DNA from: Clostridia bacterium
Lineage (GTDB): Bacteria; Bacillota; Clostridia; UMGS1810
Reading direction: 5' to 3'
Assembly: GCA_017549745.1 (NCBI GenBank)
Contig: JAFYUA010000174.1
Coordinates: 1 to 5,501, forward strand
DNA length: 5,501 nucleotides
The notes under the pieces are model-generated. The model was not told the origin of the DNA. It made no database searches and saw only the letters and a list, made by a program, of their open reading frames with translations. Below are positions 1-5,102 of the stretch, in pieces. The position numbers and the translations under genes were made by a program. Every line of letters starts with the position of its first letter. The stretch's first letter is position 1.

Positions 1-1113
1 CTTATATAAATCGTAGTTGCGGTCGGTGGGCAAATAGCTCACGCCGCGTTTCTTCTTCCATATCTGAATGGGGAAAATGGGAGTCTCGCCGTTGCCTACG
101 CCGCGGTAGGTGGAGTTGAGAATCTCACGAATGACGCATCTGCCCTCTGCTGAGGTATCGGTGCCATAGTTGATGGAGGAAAACACAACCTGATTGCCGC
201 CGCGTGAATGAATGGTGTTCATATTGTGAATGAACGATTCCATCGCCTGATGCACACGGTTTACAGTCATGTTCATGGCATGCTGAACATATCTTTCCTC
301 GCCCGAAAGGTCATCGAGAGGACGATTGATATAATCCTCGACCTCTTTGCTTTTATATGCCGAAAGGTCTTGGGCGGTGAGCTTTTCGACCTTTTCGAGT
401 TCTTCTATAAATGTGTAGCGCACAAAAGGTGCCATGTAGAAATCAAAAGCAGGTATAGCCTGACCGCCATGCATTTCGTTTTGGATTGTTTCCATTGATA
501 TACAAGCAATTATTGCAGCAGTCTCAATCCTCTTGGCAGGGCGTGAAGAGCTGTGGCCCGAATGGAAGCCATCTTTGAGAATGTGGTCAAGAGGATGCTG
601 GAGGCATGTGAGAGACTTGGTGGGATAGTAGTCAGCATCATGAATGTGGATATAGTTGCTCTTGACATAGTCCTTGGAGGTATCGGAAAGAAGCATATCA
701 AGAACAAAGGGTTTTGAGCTTTCACTTGCAAATTTCATCATCATGCCTGCAGGGGTGTCGGTGTTCATGTTGGCATTTTCTTTGGTGACTTCGTTTGCAA
801 TGGTGTTTACAATACCCATGTATGTGTCATATGTGTGGCGGCCGCGGGCGATGTTGCGCTTTTCGCGATACAAAATATATGCCTTTGCCACATTTTTATA
901 CTGAGATTTCATGAGCTCAACTTCGACAAGATTCTGAATTTCCTCAACGCTTACAACATCATTGTCAAGATTATGTATCTTCTCGGCAATTTTGTCGGCA
1001 TATTCCCTATCATTAACAAACTCATGATTCATAGCCTTGAGCACGGCGTTAACGATTTTGTCCTTATCAAAATTTTCAATTCTGCCGTCTCTTTTTCTTA
1101 TTGTGCTTACCAT
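1..1113 (-). CDS. nrdD: Anaerobic (class III) ribonucleoside-triphosphate reductase, N-terminal part (3' end outside window)
   Basis: Class III reductases make deoxyribonucleotides from ribonucleoside triphosphates without oxygen, using a glycyl radical installed by the activase NrdG. The 371 codons here read open to the window edge. Residues 1-90 form an ATP-cone, the allosteric nucleotide-binding domain, beginning MVSTIRKRDGR and followed by a basic/acidic helical pattern. The catalytic domain then shows IHIHDADYY (155-163), a Cys at 170 in the position expected for one of the active-site cysteines (inference), and HSRGGNQVVFSSINYG (302-317), all typical of NrdD. The ATG at 1113 is fixed by a GGGAGGT ribosome-binding site 7 nt upstream. 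The second active-site cysteine and the C-terminal glycyl-radical loop lie off the left edge, so catalytic completeness cannot be judged. No nrdG is visible. Two NrdR boxes precede the gene. Family call is near certain. Confidence 0.95.
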   Translation of the reverse strand, partial: MVSTIRKRDGRIENFDKDKIVNAVLKAMNHEFVNDREYADKIAEKIHNLDNDVVSVEEIQNLVEVELMKSQYKNVAKAYILYREKRNIARGRHTYDTYMGIVNTIANEVTKENANMNTDTPAGMMMKFASESSKPFVLDMLLSDTSKDYVKSNYIHIHDADYYPTKSLTCLQHPLDHILKDGFHSGHSSSRPAKRIETAAIIACISMETIQNEMHGGQAIPAFDFYMAPFVRYTFIEELEKVEKLTAQDLSAYKSKEVEDYINRPLDDLSGEERYVQHAMNMTVNRVHQAMESFIHNMNTIHSRGGNQVVFSSINYGTDTSAEGRCVIREILNSTYRGVGNGETPIFPIQIWKKKRGVSYLPTDRNYDLYK

Positions 1114-1130
1114 ATAAATTACCTCCCAAA

Positions 1131-1146
1131 ACACAATATATAGTGT
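1131..1146 (-). promoter_or_regulatory. NrdR box, proximal
   Basis: The 16-mer ACACAATATATAGTGT matches the known NrdR-box consensus (ACACwATATATwGtGT pattern). NrdR is the ATP-cone repressor that binds paired boxes upstream of ribonucleotide reductase genes. The site lies 18 nt upstream of the nrdD start codon, just downstream of the predicted transcription start, where bound repressor would block initiation or early elongation. The nrdR gene itself is not in the window. Confidence 0.87.
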
Positions 1147-1157
1147 CAACAATATAT

Positions 1158-1186
1158 ATTTAACCATATATAATGTAAAATGTCAA
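1158..1186 (-). promoter_or_regulatory. Predicted sigma-A promoter of nrdD
   Basis: Read on the minus strand, a perfect TTGACA (-35, 1186-1181) is followed after 17 bp by TTAAAT (-10, 1163-1158, four of six consensus matches). The start of transcription would fall near 1151. The distal NrdR box covers the spacer and part of the -10, and the proximal box lies at about +5 to +20, which fits a repressor-controlled promoter. The -10 is weak and the surrounding DNA is very AT-rich, so the exact hexamer is uncertain. Confidence 0.5.
1161..1176 (-). promoter_or_regulatory. NrdR box, distal (degenerate)
   Basis: In the same register as the proximal box, this 16-mer matches it at 12 of 16 positions, including the central ATATATA and the TGT end. 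The two box centres are 30 bp apart, close to three helical turns, as expected because NrdR binds pairs of boxes on one DNA face. It overlaps the predicted -10 region of the nrdD promoter. Identification rests on spacing as much as on sequence. Confidence 0.65.
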
Positions 1187-1221
1187 TATATGTTATATTA
1201 AATTATTATTACAAAAAATCA

Positions 1222-1257
1222 CACTAAAAAGACGGCTGCACAAAGTGCAACCGTCTT
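1222..1257 (-). terminator. Intrinsic terminator of the permease operon
   Basis: A 13-bp stem (1229-1241 with 1245-1257) closes a 3-nt loop 33 nt past the stop codon of the downstream permease gene. In the minus-strand RNA the one non-Watson-Crick position is a G-U pair, whereas on the plus strand it is an A-C mismatch. A U-rich run follows on the minus strand. Both facts show that it serves leftward transcription and separates the permease operon from nrdD. Confidence 0.87.
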
Positions 1258-1289
1258 GAAGATTGGTTTAAATTTGAAACAAATTAATA

Positions 1290-2162
1290 TTAACCCTTTA
1301 CAGCGCCAATCATAACACCTTTTACAAAGTATTTCTGAATGAAGGGATATACACAAAGAATAGGAAGTGTAGCAACAATGATGGTTGCAAACTTGATGTT
1401 TTCTGCCATACCCATGCTGTCTACAGCGCCTTCACCGGTGTTAACCTGTTCCTGAATAAGAATGGAACGAAGAGCGAGCTGCAGCGGAATTTTTTCTCTG
1501 TCTTTGATATAGAGGAGAGCGTTGAACCATGAGTTCCAGTGAGCAACACCGTAGAAGAGAACCATAACGGATACAACCGCTTTGGAAAGAGGAACGATGA
1601 TGTGCCAGAGAACATGCATGTCATTACCACCGTCAACCTTAACTGATTCTTCAAGGCTTCGCGGAATACCATCAAAGTTGGTACGCATAACGATGGTGTT
1701 GTACACACTGATAAGACCGGGAACAATGAGCGCGAGGAGCGAGTTCTCCAGGCCAAGAATCTGAGTGTAGACAATGTATGTAGGGATCATACCGCCACCA
1801 AAATACATTGTTATGAGCATCATCCATGTGAGGAAGTTGCGGATAGCAAACTCTCTTCTGGTGAGAAGGAATGCTGCAAGAATTGTGAAGATAAGGTTGA
1901 GAACTGTTGCAGTTACAACGACAAAGATTGTAACCTTATAACCTGTGAGAATGAGGGGGTCGGCAAGAACCTTCTTGTATGCACCCAAGCTGAAGCCCTT
2001 GGGCCAGAGCATGAGCGAAGAGGTGTTACCTACGATGTCCTTGGAAAGTGAACAGGTTACACAATACCAGAACGGATACAGACAGATGAATATCATCACT
2101 GCCATGAACAATATGTTGAAAACATTGAAGACTTTTTCTCCAATACTTGGTTTATATACCAT
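1290..2162 (-). CDS. Carbohydrate ABC transporter permease, LplC/YtcP (MalG) type
   Basis: This is one of the two membrane-spanning subunits of an ABC importer that moves sugars or oligosaccharides across the cytoplasmic membrane with an external binding protein and a cytoplasmic ATPase. The 290 residues are normal for the family. A first membrane helix covers about 14-36, others follow at about 74-100 and 110-132, and the last lies near the C-terminus. The segment MYFGGGMIPTY (119-129) and the ending GVMIGAVKG are characteristic of LplC/YtcP proteins. The EAA loop that docks the ATPase is E172-S-V, D177-G-G, P191, so slightly degenerate (ESV for EAA, DGG for DGA). The ATG at 2162 follows AAGGAGG by 10 nt. 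The gene lies 18 nt after the partner permease and is followed by a terminator, so it ends the operon. Substrate cannot be read from the sequence. Confidence 0.93.
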   Translation of the reverse strand: MVYKPSIGEKVFNVFNILFMAVMIFICLYPFWYCVTCSLSKDIVGNTSSLMLWPKGFSLGAYKKVLADPLILTGYKVTIFVVVTATVLNLIFTILAAFLLTRREFAIRNFLTWMMLITMYFGGGMIPTYIVYTQILGLENSLLALIVPGLISVYNTIVMRTNFDGIPRSLEESVKVDGGNDMHVLWHIIVPLSKAVVSVMVLFYGVAHWNSWFNALLYIKDREKIPLQLALRSILIQEQVNTGEGAVDSMGMAENIKFATIIVATLPILCVYPFIQKYFVKGVMIGAVKG

Positions 2163-2180
2163 TGTGTGTTATCCTCCTTC

Positions 2181-3137
2181 TTAGAACAAGCCGCTGTCTG
2201 TGACTTTTTTGGAAATGGTGTTGGTTATGGTCAGGAACAGAATGTTAACCAGTGAAGTCAATATACCAACTGCTGATGAGAAGGAAATATCGTTTCCTTC
2301 TCCGAGACCTCTTTCATATACATATGAAGAAAGAACTCGGGAAACGGATTTGGTATAGGAGTTCTGAAGAAGAATAACCTTCTCGTAACCAACCGAGAGA
2401 ACCTGACCCATTCTCATGATAAAGAGAATAACGATGGTGGAAGCAATGCCGGGGATTGTGATGTGCACAATCTGTTTCCACTTGCCGGCACCGTCGATAA
2501 CGGCTGCTTCGTAAAGCTCCTGGTCAATGGCACTGAGGGCTGAAATGTAGATGATACTGCTCCAGCCAACGCCCTGCCAGATACCGGAACCTACAAAGAT
2601 GGTACGGAAAGCGCCGGGCTCTATCATATAATTCTTTCTTGTGCCTGTGAAGAGGCTGATGAAGGAAGTGATGATACCGTCTTCATCGAAGAATCTGATA
2701 ATCATACTACAGATAACAACCATGGAAATAAAGTGAGGAAGGTATGTAACTGTCTGAATGATTTTTTTGTACTTGAGATTTTTTATTTCATTGAGCATCA
2801 ATGCAAAAATGATAGGTGCAGGGAATGAGAAAAGAATCTCATAGAAGCTGATGAGCAATGTGTTTTTGATAACAGGCCAGAAAAGCTTACTCGTAAAGAA
2901 ACGATAGAAGTTTTCAAGACCGTACATATCTGCCCACGGACTTTCAAATACACCTTTTGCAAGCTTGAAATCCTGAAATGCTATAACAAGACCGAACATC
3001 GGCAGATAGCAGAACAGAAGGAAATAGACAATTACAGGTATCGCCATGAGATAGAGCAAGAAGTTGCGTCTGAGCTCATCACCGATACGAGCGCCTAATC
3101 CAAGCTTTTTGTTAGAATTAATACTTTGTTCTTTCAC
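2181..3137 (-). CDS. Carbohydrate ABC transporter permease, LplB/YteP (MalF/UgpA) type
   Basis: This is the partner membrane subunit of the same importer. It has 318 residues, usual for LplB/YteP proteins. A basic cytoplasmic N-terminus leads to membrane helix 1 (about 26-53), then the family segment P46-M-F-G-L-V-I-A-F-Q-D-F, further helices near 90-115 and 130-147, and the EAA loop E210-A-A, D215-G-A, P229, which is intact and contacts the ATPase. The start is taken as GTG at 3137 because GGAGGG lies 7 nt upstream. A longer reading from TTG at 3152 would begin within that ribosome-binding site. It is the first gene of a two-gene operon, divergent from the AraC-family regulator. The binding protein and ATPase normally encoded with, or shared by, such systems are absent here, so they must be encoded elsewhere or be lost. 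LplB/YteP relatives often serve complex polysaccharide uptake, but the substrate is unknown. Confidence 0.93.
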   Translation of the reverse strand: MKEQSINSNKKLGLGARIGDELRRNFLLYLMAIPVIVYFLLFCYLPMFGLVIAFQDFKLAKGVFESPWADMYGLENFYRFFTSKLFWPVIKNTLLISFYEILFSFPAPIIFALMLNEIKNLKYKKIIQTVTYLPHFISMVVICSMIIRFFDEDGIITSFISLFTGTRKNYMIEPGAFRTIFVGSGIWQGVGWSSIIYISALSAIDQELYEAAVIDGAGKWKQIVHITIPGIASTIVILFIMRMGQVLSVGYEKVILLQNSYTKSVSRVLSSYVYERGLGEGNDISFSSAVGILTSLVNILFLTITNTISKKVTDSGLF

Positions 3138-3144
3138 TATAACG

Positions 3145-3150
3145 CCCTCC
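3145..3150 (-). promoter_or_regulatory. Ribosome-binding site fixing the GTG start of the LplB-type permease
   Basis: GGAGGG on the minus strand lies 7 nt before the GTG at 3137. It overlaps the TTG at 3152 that would otherwise give the longest reading frame, so the longer start is unlikely and the protein begins MKEQSINSNKK. Confidence 0.85.
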
Positions 3151-3167
3151 AAAACAGTAATATGTAT

Positions 3168-3217
3168 ATAATATGCATCTTAATAAGTGAGACATATTAC
3201 ATGATGCGACATTATTC
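3168..3217 (-). promoter_or_regulatory. Candidate permease-operon promoter with AraC-type direct repeat
   Basis: On the minus strand a TATTAT (3173-3168) could serve as the -10, with transcription starting near 3161. No -35-like hexamer stands 17 bp upstream. In that place lies an imperfect direct repeat, GACATATTAC (3191-3200) and GACATTATTC (3208-3217), seven of ten identical with a 17-bp period. AraC-family activators commonly bind direct repeats overlapping a poor -35, so this would suit activation by the divergent regulator. A better -10 (TATAAT, 3269-3264) further upstream with a poor -35 is an alternative. The assignment is inference in AT-rich DNA. Confidence 0.3.
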
Positions 3218-3292
3218 GAAGCTGATACACAAAGGTGTTAATATCACATCTAAATACTACTATATTATATATGAAACTTTTACAAAAATCTA

Positions 3293-3321
3293 TAGACAAA
3301 ATGATATTTGTGTGGTATAAT
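3293..3321 (+). promoter_or_regulatory. Sigma-A promoter of the AraC-family regulator gene
   Basis: TAGACA (3293-3298, five of six matches to the -35 consensus) is followed after exactly 17 bp by a perfect TATAAT (3316-3321). Transcription would start near 3328, giving a leader of about 33 nt that carries AAGGAG 9 nt before the start codon. The regulator therefore looks constitutively expressed at a fair level, unlike the permease operon. Confidence 0.8.
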
Positions 3322-3360
3322 CTGATACAATTAGTGATTTTTTATAAGGAGAAAACCCCA

Positions 3361-4176
3361 ATGGAGCAAAAAAACAATGTAAATTATAAGCTTATTGCAT
3401 CGGGAGAGTTTGCTTTGGAGGCAATATCTGTCAATCACAGATATGTTACTCCGCCCAATACATACTTAAGATATGCCAATGAGCATCGTCACGACAGGAT
3501 AGTGTGTGTGGTGGCGGGCGAATGCAGATTTGACATATTCAACGATAACCCCATCATAGCATCGGCTGGCGATGTGGTGTATATTCCATACAACATTGCC
3601 TACAGGACAGAATGGCTCGGTGAGGCAAGAGGCGAGGTATATTCTATAAACTACATTATGAACGATATCCTTTCACGCCAGATTACCATATGCCCTGAAA
3701 TCCACCTCTTTGACGCATGCGACAACAACCTTACCAAGGGGCTTTTCAGAGAGTGTTTTCACATATTCAGCGAAGAAAGCTACGGATATGCACTCAAATG
3801 CAAATATACCTTTCTCAAGCTTTTGCACACCATAATCTGTGCTGAAAATGAACAGGCTCACTCAAAGGTTGGCAGAGCAATAAAGTTTATTGAAGCAAAT
3901 TATCTTGACGAAATTCCCGTGGCAGAGCTTGCGCGAATGTGCAATCTGGGAGAGTGTATGTTCCGCCGAAGCTTTAAAGCCGAGACGGGCATATCCCCCC
4001 TTAAATACCGCAACCGCTACCGAATACTCAAAGCTTATGACATGCTGGTGTCTGAGTCATGCTCGGTTGCAAGGGCGATGGAGCTCACAGGCTTTTATGA
4101 CGCTTCATATTTCAACAAAACCTTTAAGGCATACATAGGAAAAAGCCCGTCAGAAATCAAGAAACATAAAGGATAG
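3361..4176 (+). CDS. AraC-family transcriptional regulator with N-terminal cupin sensor domain
   Basis: This is a DNA-binding regulator of 271 residues, typical two-domain AraC size. Residues about 35-95 form a cupin-like ligand-binding barrel, with an H42-R-H-D segment and A69-G-D-V-V-Y-I-P, which match the AraC arm/cupin pattern. A linker region runs to about 165. The C-terminal domain carries two helix-turn-helix motifs: the first around 185-206 (IPVAELARMCNLGECMFRRSF) with T209-G-I-S-P after it, and the second around 234-256, with GF-YDASYFNKTFKAYIGKSP, the family signature. The ATG at 3361 follows AAGGAG by 9 nt; the frame is open further upstream but that part spans the promoter. The gene is divergent from the two sugar-permease genes, so it most likely activates them in response to the transported sugar or a derivative. 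This is inferred from layout. No clear terminator follows before the repeat element. Confidence 0.95.
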   Translation: MEQKNNVNYKLIASGEFALEAISVNHRYVTPPNTYLRYANEHRHDRIVCVVAGECRFDIFNDNPIIASAGDVVYIPYNIAYRTEWLGEARGEVYSINYIMNDILSRQITICPEIHLFDACDNNLTKGLFRECFHIFSEESYGYALKCKYTFLKLLHTIICAENEQAHSKVGRAIKFIEANYLDEIPVAELARMCNLGECMFRRSFKAETGISPLKYRNRYRILKAYDMLVSESCSVARAMELTGFYDASYFNKTFKAYIGKSPSEIKKHKG

Positions 4177-4215
4177 CCGTCGCAGTGTTATTCGAACTCA
4201 AGCTTTAATTGCAAG

Positions 4216-4230
4216 ATAAATTATTGTTTA
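4216..4230 (+). repeat. Left terminal inverted repeat
   Basis: ATAAATTATTGTTTA is perfectly complementary over 15 bp to the right end at 4755-4769. The match stops one base further out on both sides, which sets the element borders. Twelve bases (4231-4242) separate it from the subterminal arm, against three on the right side, the main asymmetry of the two arms. Confidence 0.85.
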
Positions 4231-4242
4231 TCATTATAAAAG

Positions 4243-4297
4243 ATTTTTCAAAGGGGAGAATCTCTCCCCTTTGTAACCCCTCTTTGCCGCTGAGTTT
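4243..4297 (+). repeat. Left subterminal arm with internal 11-bp palindrome
   Basis: The arm starts ATTTTTCAAAGGGG and ends GCCGCTGAGTTT. It contains a perfect 11-bp hairpin, CAAAGGGGAGA (4249-4259) with TCTCCCCTTTG (4263-4273), closed by 3 nt. No T-run follows on either strand, so it is not a standard terminator. The arm as a whole is an inverted copy of 4696-4751, and its last 12 bases match that copy perfectly. Confidence 0.8.
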
Positions 4298-4445
4298 TGA
4301 AATGGATTTTTATCAAAAATCTATGCACGCAGCGACGCACAAAAATCATTTGTGCCGCTGCTTTTGCCGTCTGCAATATATGGAATTGTTTATATGCAGA
4401 CGGCAAAGCATACAGATTTTTTCAAAAAATTATTCCATTTCAAAA
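4295..4445. repeat. Left hairpin module (outer stem closing two adjacent hairpins)
   Basis: The outer stem is TTTTGAAATGGA (4295-4306) with TCCATTTCAAAA (4434-4445), 12 bp perfect, continued by AT-rich pairing up to TCTATGC/GCATACAGA. Inside are a 33-nt hairpin (4329-4361; arms GCAGCG-ACG-CACAAA and TTTGTG-C-CGCTGC, an internal loop of three against one) and a 45-nt hairpin (4363-4407; 13-bp perfect stem TTTGCCGTCTGCA, 19-nt loop), separated by a single base. The result is a three-way junction. It is the mirror image of 4544-4698. Confidence 0.8.
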
Positions 4446-4543
4446 CAATGCGGCGGTTTGGTAAGTGTTAACAAGTGCGCAAAGTGTACAAAACAGTTGT
4501 TATAAATTTTGCTCAAATTAACACTTGGGCGAAATGCCGCCTG
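4446..4543. repeat. Central segment of the element, partly self-complementary
   Basis: The two modules are joined by about 98 bp that also fold on themselves: GCGGC (4450-4454) faces GCCGC (4536-4540), then nine unpaired bases on each side, then AAGTGTTAA (4463-4471) faces TTAACACTT (4518-4526). The middle, around 4480-4510, is AT-rich and least symmetrical. No gene or known site was recognised in it. Confidence 0.65.
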
Positions 4544-4698
4544 TTTAATAATCGGTAAGAATTTTGAAAAAAACTATAGCGTGCAAGCGCATACACAAAA
4601 ACAGCTTCCGCTGATGTATGCGCTTGCAGCAACGGCGCAAATAGCTTTTGCGCGTCGTTGCGTGCGCATGGCTTTTGAAAAATTCCCGAATTATTAAA
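4544..4698. repeat. Right hairpin module (mirror image of the left module)
   Basis: The outer stem is TTTAATAAT (4544-4552) with ATTATTAAA (4690-4698), extended by CGG/CCG with one bulged base. Inside, in mirrored order, are a 45-nt hairpin (4583-4627; 13-bp perfect stem GCAAGCGCATACA, 19-nt loop) and a 33-nt hairpin (4629-4661; arms GCAACG-G-CGCAAA and TTTGCG-CGT-CGTTGC), again separated by one base. Lengths of both hairpins, loop and spacer equal those of the left module, although most stem bases of the 45-nt hairpin differ. Confidence 0.8.
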
Positions 4699-4751
4699 CT
4701 CAGCGGCTAAAGGGGGTGTCAAAGGGGGAAAATATCCCCCCTTTGAAAAAT
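4696..4751 (-). repeat. Right subterminal arm with internal palindrome
   Basis: This is the inverted copy of 4243-4297, beginning AAACTCAGCGGC and ending TGAAAAAT. It has its own hairpin, CAAAGGGGG (4720-4728) with CCCCCTTTG (4737-4745). The G/C run lengths differ from the left copy, but self-pairing is kept in both. Confidence 0.8.
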
Positions 4752-4754
4752 TGC

Positions 4755-4769
4755 TAAACAATAATTTAT
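4755..4769 (-). repeat. Right terminal inverted repeat
   Basis: TAAACAATAATTTAT is the exact complement of 4216-4230. It lies 27 bp before the bidirectional terminator of the ATP synthase operon, so the element stands outside that transcription unit. Confidence 0.85.
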
Positions 4770-4796
4770 AACAGGTCGGATTACTCTCTTTCGGTT

Positions 4797-4840
4797 AACA
4801 ACAAAAAACCTTTCTCGATTTGAGAAAGGTTTTTGTTGTT
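4797..4840. terminator. Bidirectional intrinsic terminator after atpC
   Basis: An 8-bp core stem CCTTTCTC (4809-4816) with GAGAAAGG (4822-4829) closes 5 nt and is flanked by an A-run on the left and a T-run on the right that extend the palindrome to both ends of this interval. It works in either direction: for leftward transcription from atpC, whose stop codon it overlaps by two bases, and for any rightward transcription from the regulator through the repeat element. Confidence 0.9.
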
Positions 4841-5102
4841 ATTCATTCCATTTGAAGCTTCCCGAAAGAAGAGTCACCTTGTCGGAGTCGACTGTGAGAA
4901 GTCCGCCGTCGGTGTGGCCTGTTTTTTCGGTGTCATCTTCAAAAATCACCTTACATTCACAGCTTAGCACCGAAGTGATGAAAGGGATATGCCCTGCCAT
5001 GACGGCAAGGTCACCATTGGCACCGCGAAGCGACAAAAACGAAGCCTGCCCGTCAAATGCATTGCCGTCGGGCGATGAAATTATGAGTCGGTAGGTGTTC
5101 AT
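4839..5102 (-). CDS. atpC: F-type ATP synthase epsilon subunit, short form lacking the C-terminal helical domain
   Basis: Epsilon is part of the central stalk of F1, linking gamma to the c-ring and, in full-length forms, inhibiting ATP hydrolysis through two C-terminal helices. The 87 residues here cover only the N-terminal beta-sandwich: the start MNTYRLIISSPDG, the conserved G29-D-L-A-V-M-A-G-H-I-P, and a final strand GGLLTVDSDKVTLLSG. Bacterial epsilon subunits are commonly about 130-140 residues, so the helical hairpin is missing. The terminator overlaps the stop codon and leaves no room for a frameshifted tail, so the short form appears native. Short epsilon subunits are known in some bacteria. 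The ATG at 5102 overlaps the atpD stop by 4 nt (ATGA) with AAGAAGGT just upstream, indicating translational coupling. It is the last gene of the atp operon. Confidence 0.92.
   Translation of the reverse strand: MNTYRLIISSPDGNAFDGQASFLSLRGANGDLAVMAGHIPFITSVLSCECKVIFEDDTEKTGHTDGGLLTVDSDKVTLLSGSFKWNE

Larger units (their letters stand above)
4216..4769. mobile_element. MITE-like fold-back element of 554 bp without coding capacity
   Basis: Almost the whole gap between the convergent regulator and ATP synthase genes is one inverted-repeat structure. From outside to inside it has 15-bp perfect terminal inverted repeats, subterminal arms about 55 bp long that match as inverted repeats at roughly 45 of 56 positions by hand alignment, two mirror-image hairpin modules of 151 and 155 bp, and a central segment with further inverted matches. 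No transposase or other credible gene lies within: the open frames present are short, low-complexity and cross the hairpins. A TA dinucleotide is found at both outer ends, but it is its own complement and part of the repeat, so it does not prove a target duplication. The best reading is a non-autonomous transposable element or fold-back repeat. A structured RNA or a 3'-end boundary element is the alternative. Flanks 4177-4215 and 4770-4796 show nothing recognisable. Confidence 0.75.

Noticed and set aside
208..1143. Plus-strand and alternative-frame ORFs opposite nrdD
   Set aside because: The minus-strand frame is continuous from 1113 to the edge with clear NrdD motifs, so the others are antisense or frame shadows.
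3138..3152. Longer start (TTG at 3152) for the LplB-type permease
   Set aside because: This start overlaps the GGAGGG ribosome-binding site of the GTG at 3137 and has none of its own.
3235..3360. N-terminal extension of the AraC-family regulator from an ATG at 3235
   Set aside because: The extension would include the TAGACA-17-TATAAT promoter and the ribosome-binding site. The family begins near the ATG at 3361, which is well placed.
3138..3360. Riboswitch or attenuator in the permease leader
   Set aside because: No stable stem with a U-run and no known riboswitch core was seen; the region is explained well enough by divergent promoters.
4249..4273. Perfect 11-bp hairpin as terminator of the regulator gene
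   Set aside because: No T-run follows it on either strand, and the same kind of palindrome occurs at the mirror position, so it belongs to the repeat element.
4329..4407. Integron attC site, tRNA or other known cloverleaf RNA
   Set aside because: The paired hairpins recall a cloverleaf, but there is no anticodon arm, TPsiC motif, acceptor stem or attC core site, no integrase nearby, and a mirrored copy exists 220 bp away.
4363..4627. CRISPR-like repeats
   Set aside because: The repeated units are inverted rather than direct, differ in sequence, occur only twice, and have no cas genes near them.
4209..4761. Open reading frames of 62-98 codons within the repeat element (both strands)
   Set aside because: They cross the hairpins and inverted repeats, have no ribosome-binding site, no recognisable domain and odd low-complexity composition. 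They are best explained as chance frames in non-coding repeat DNA.
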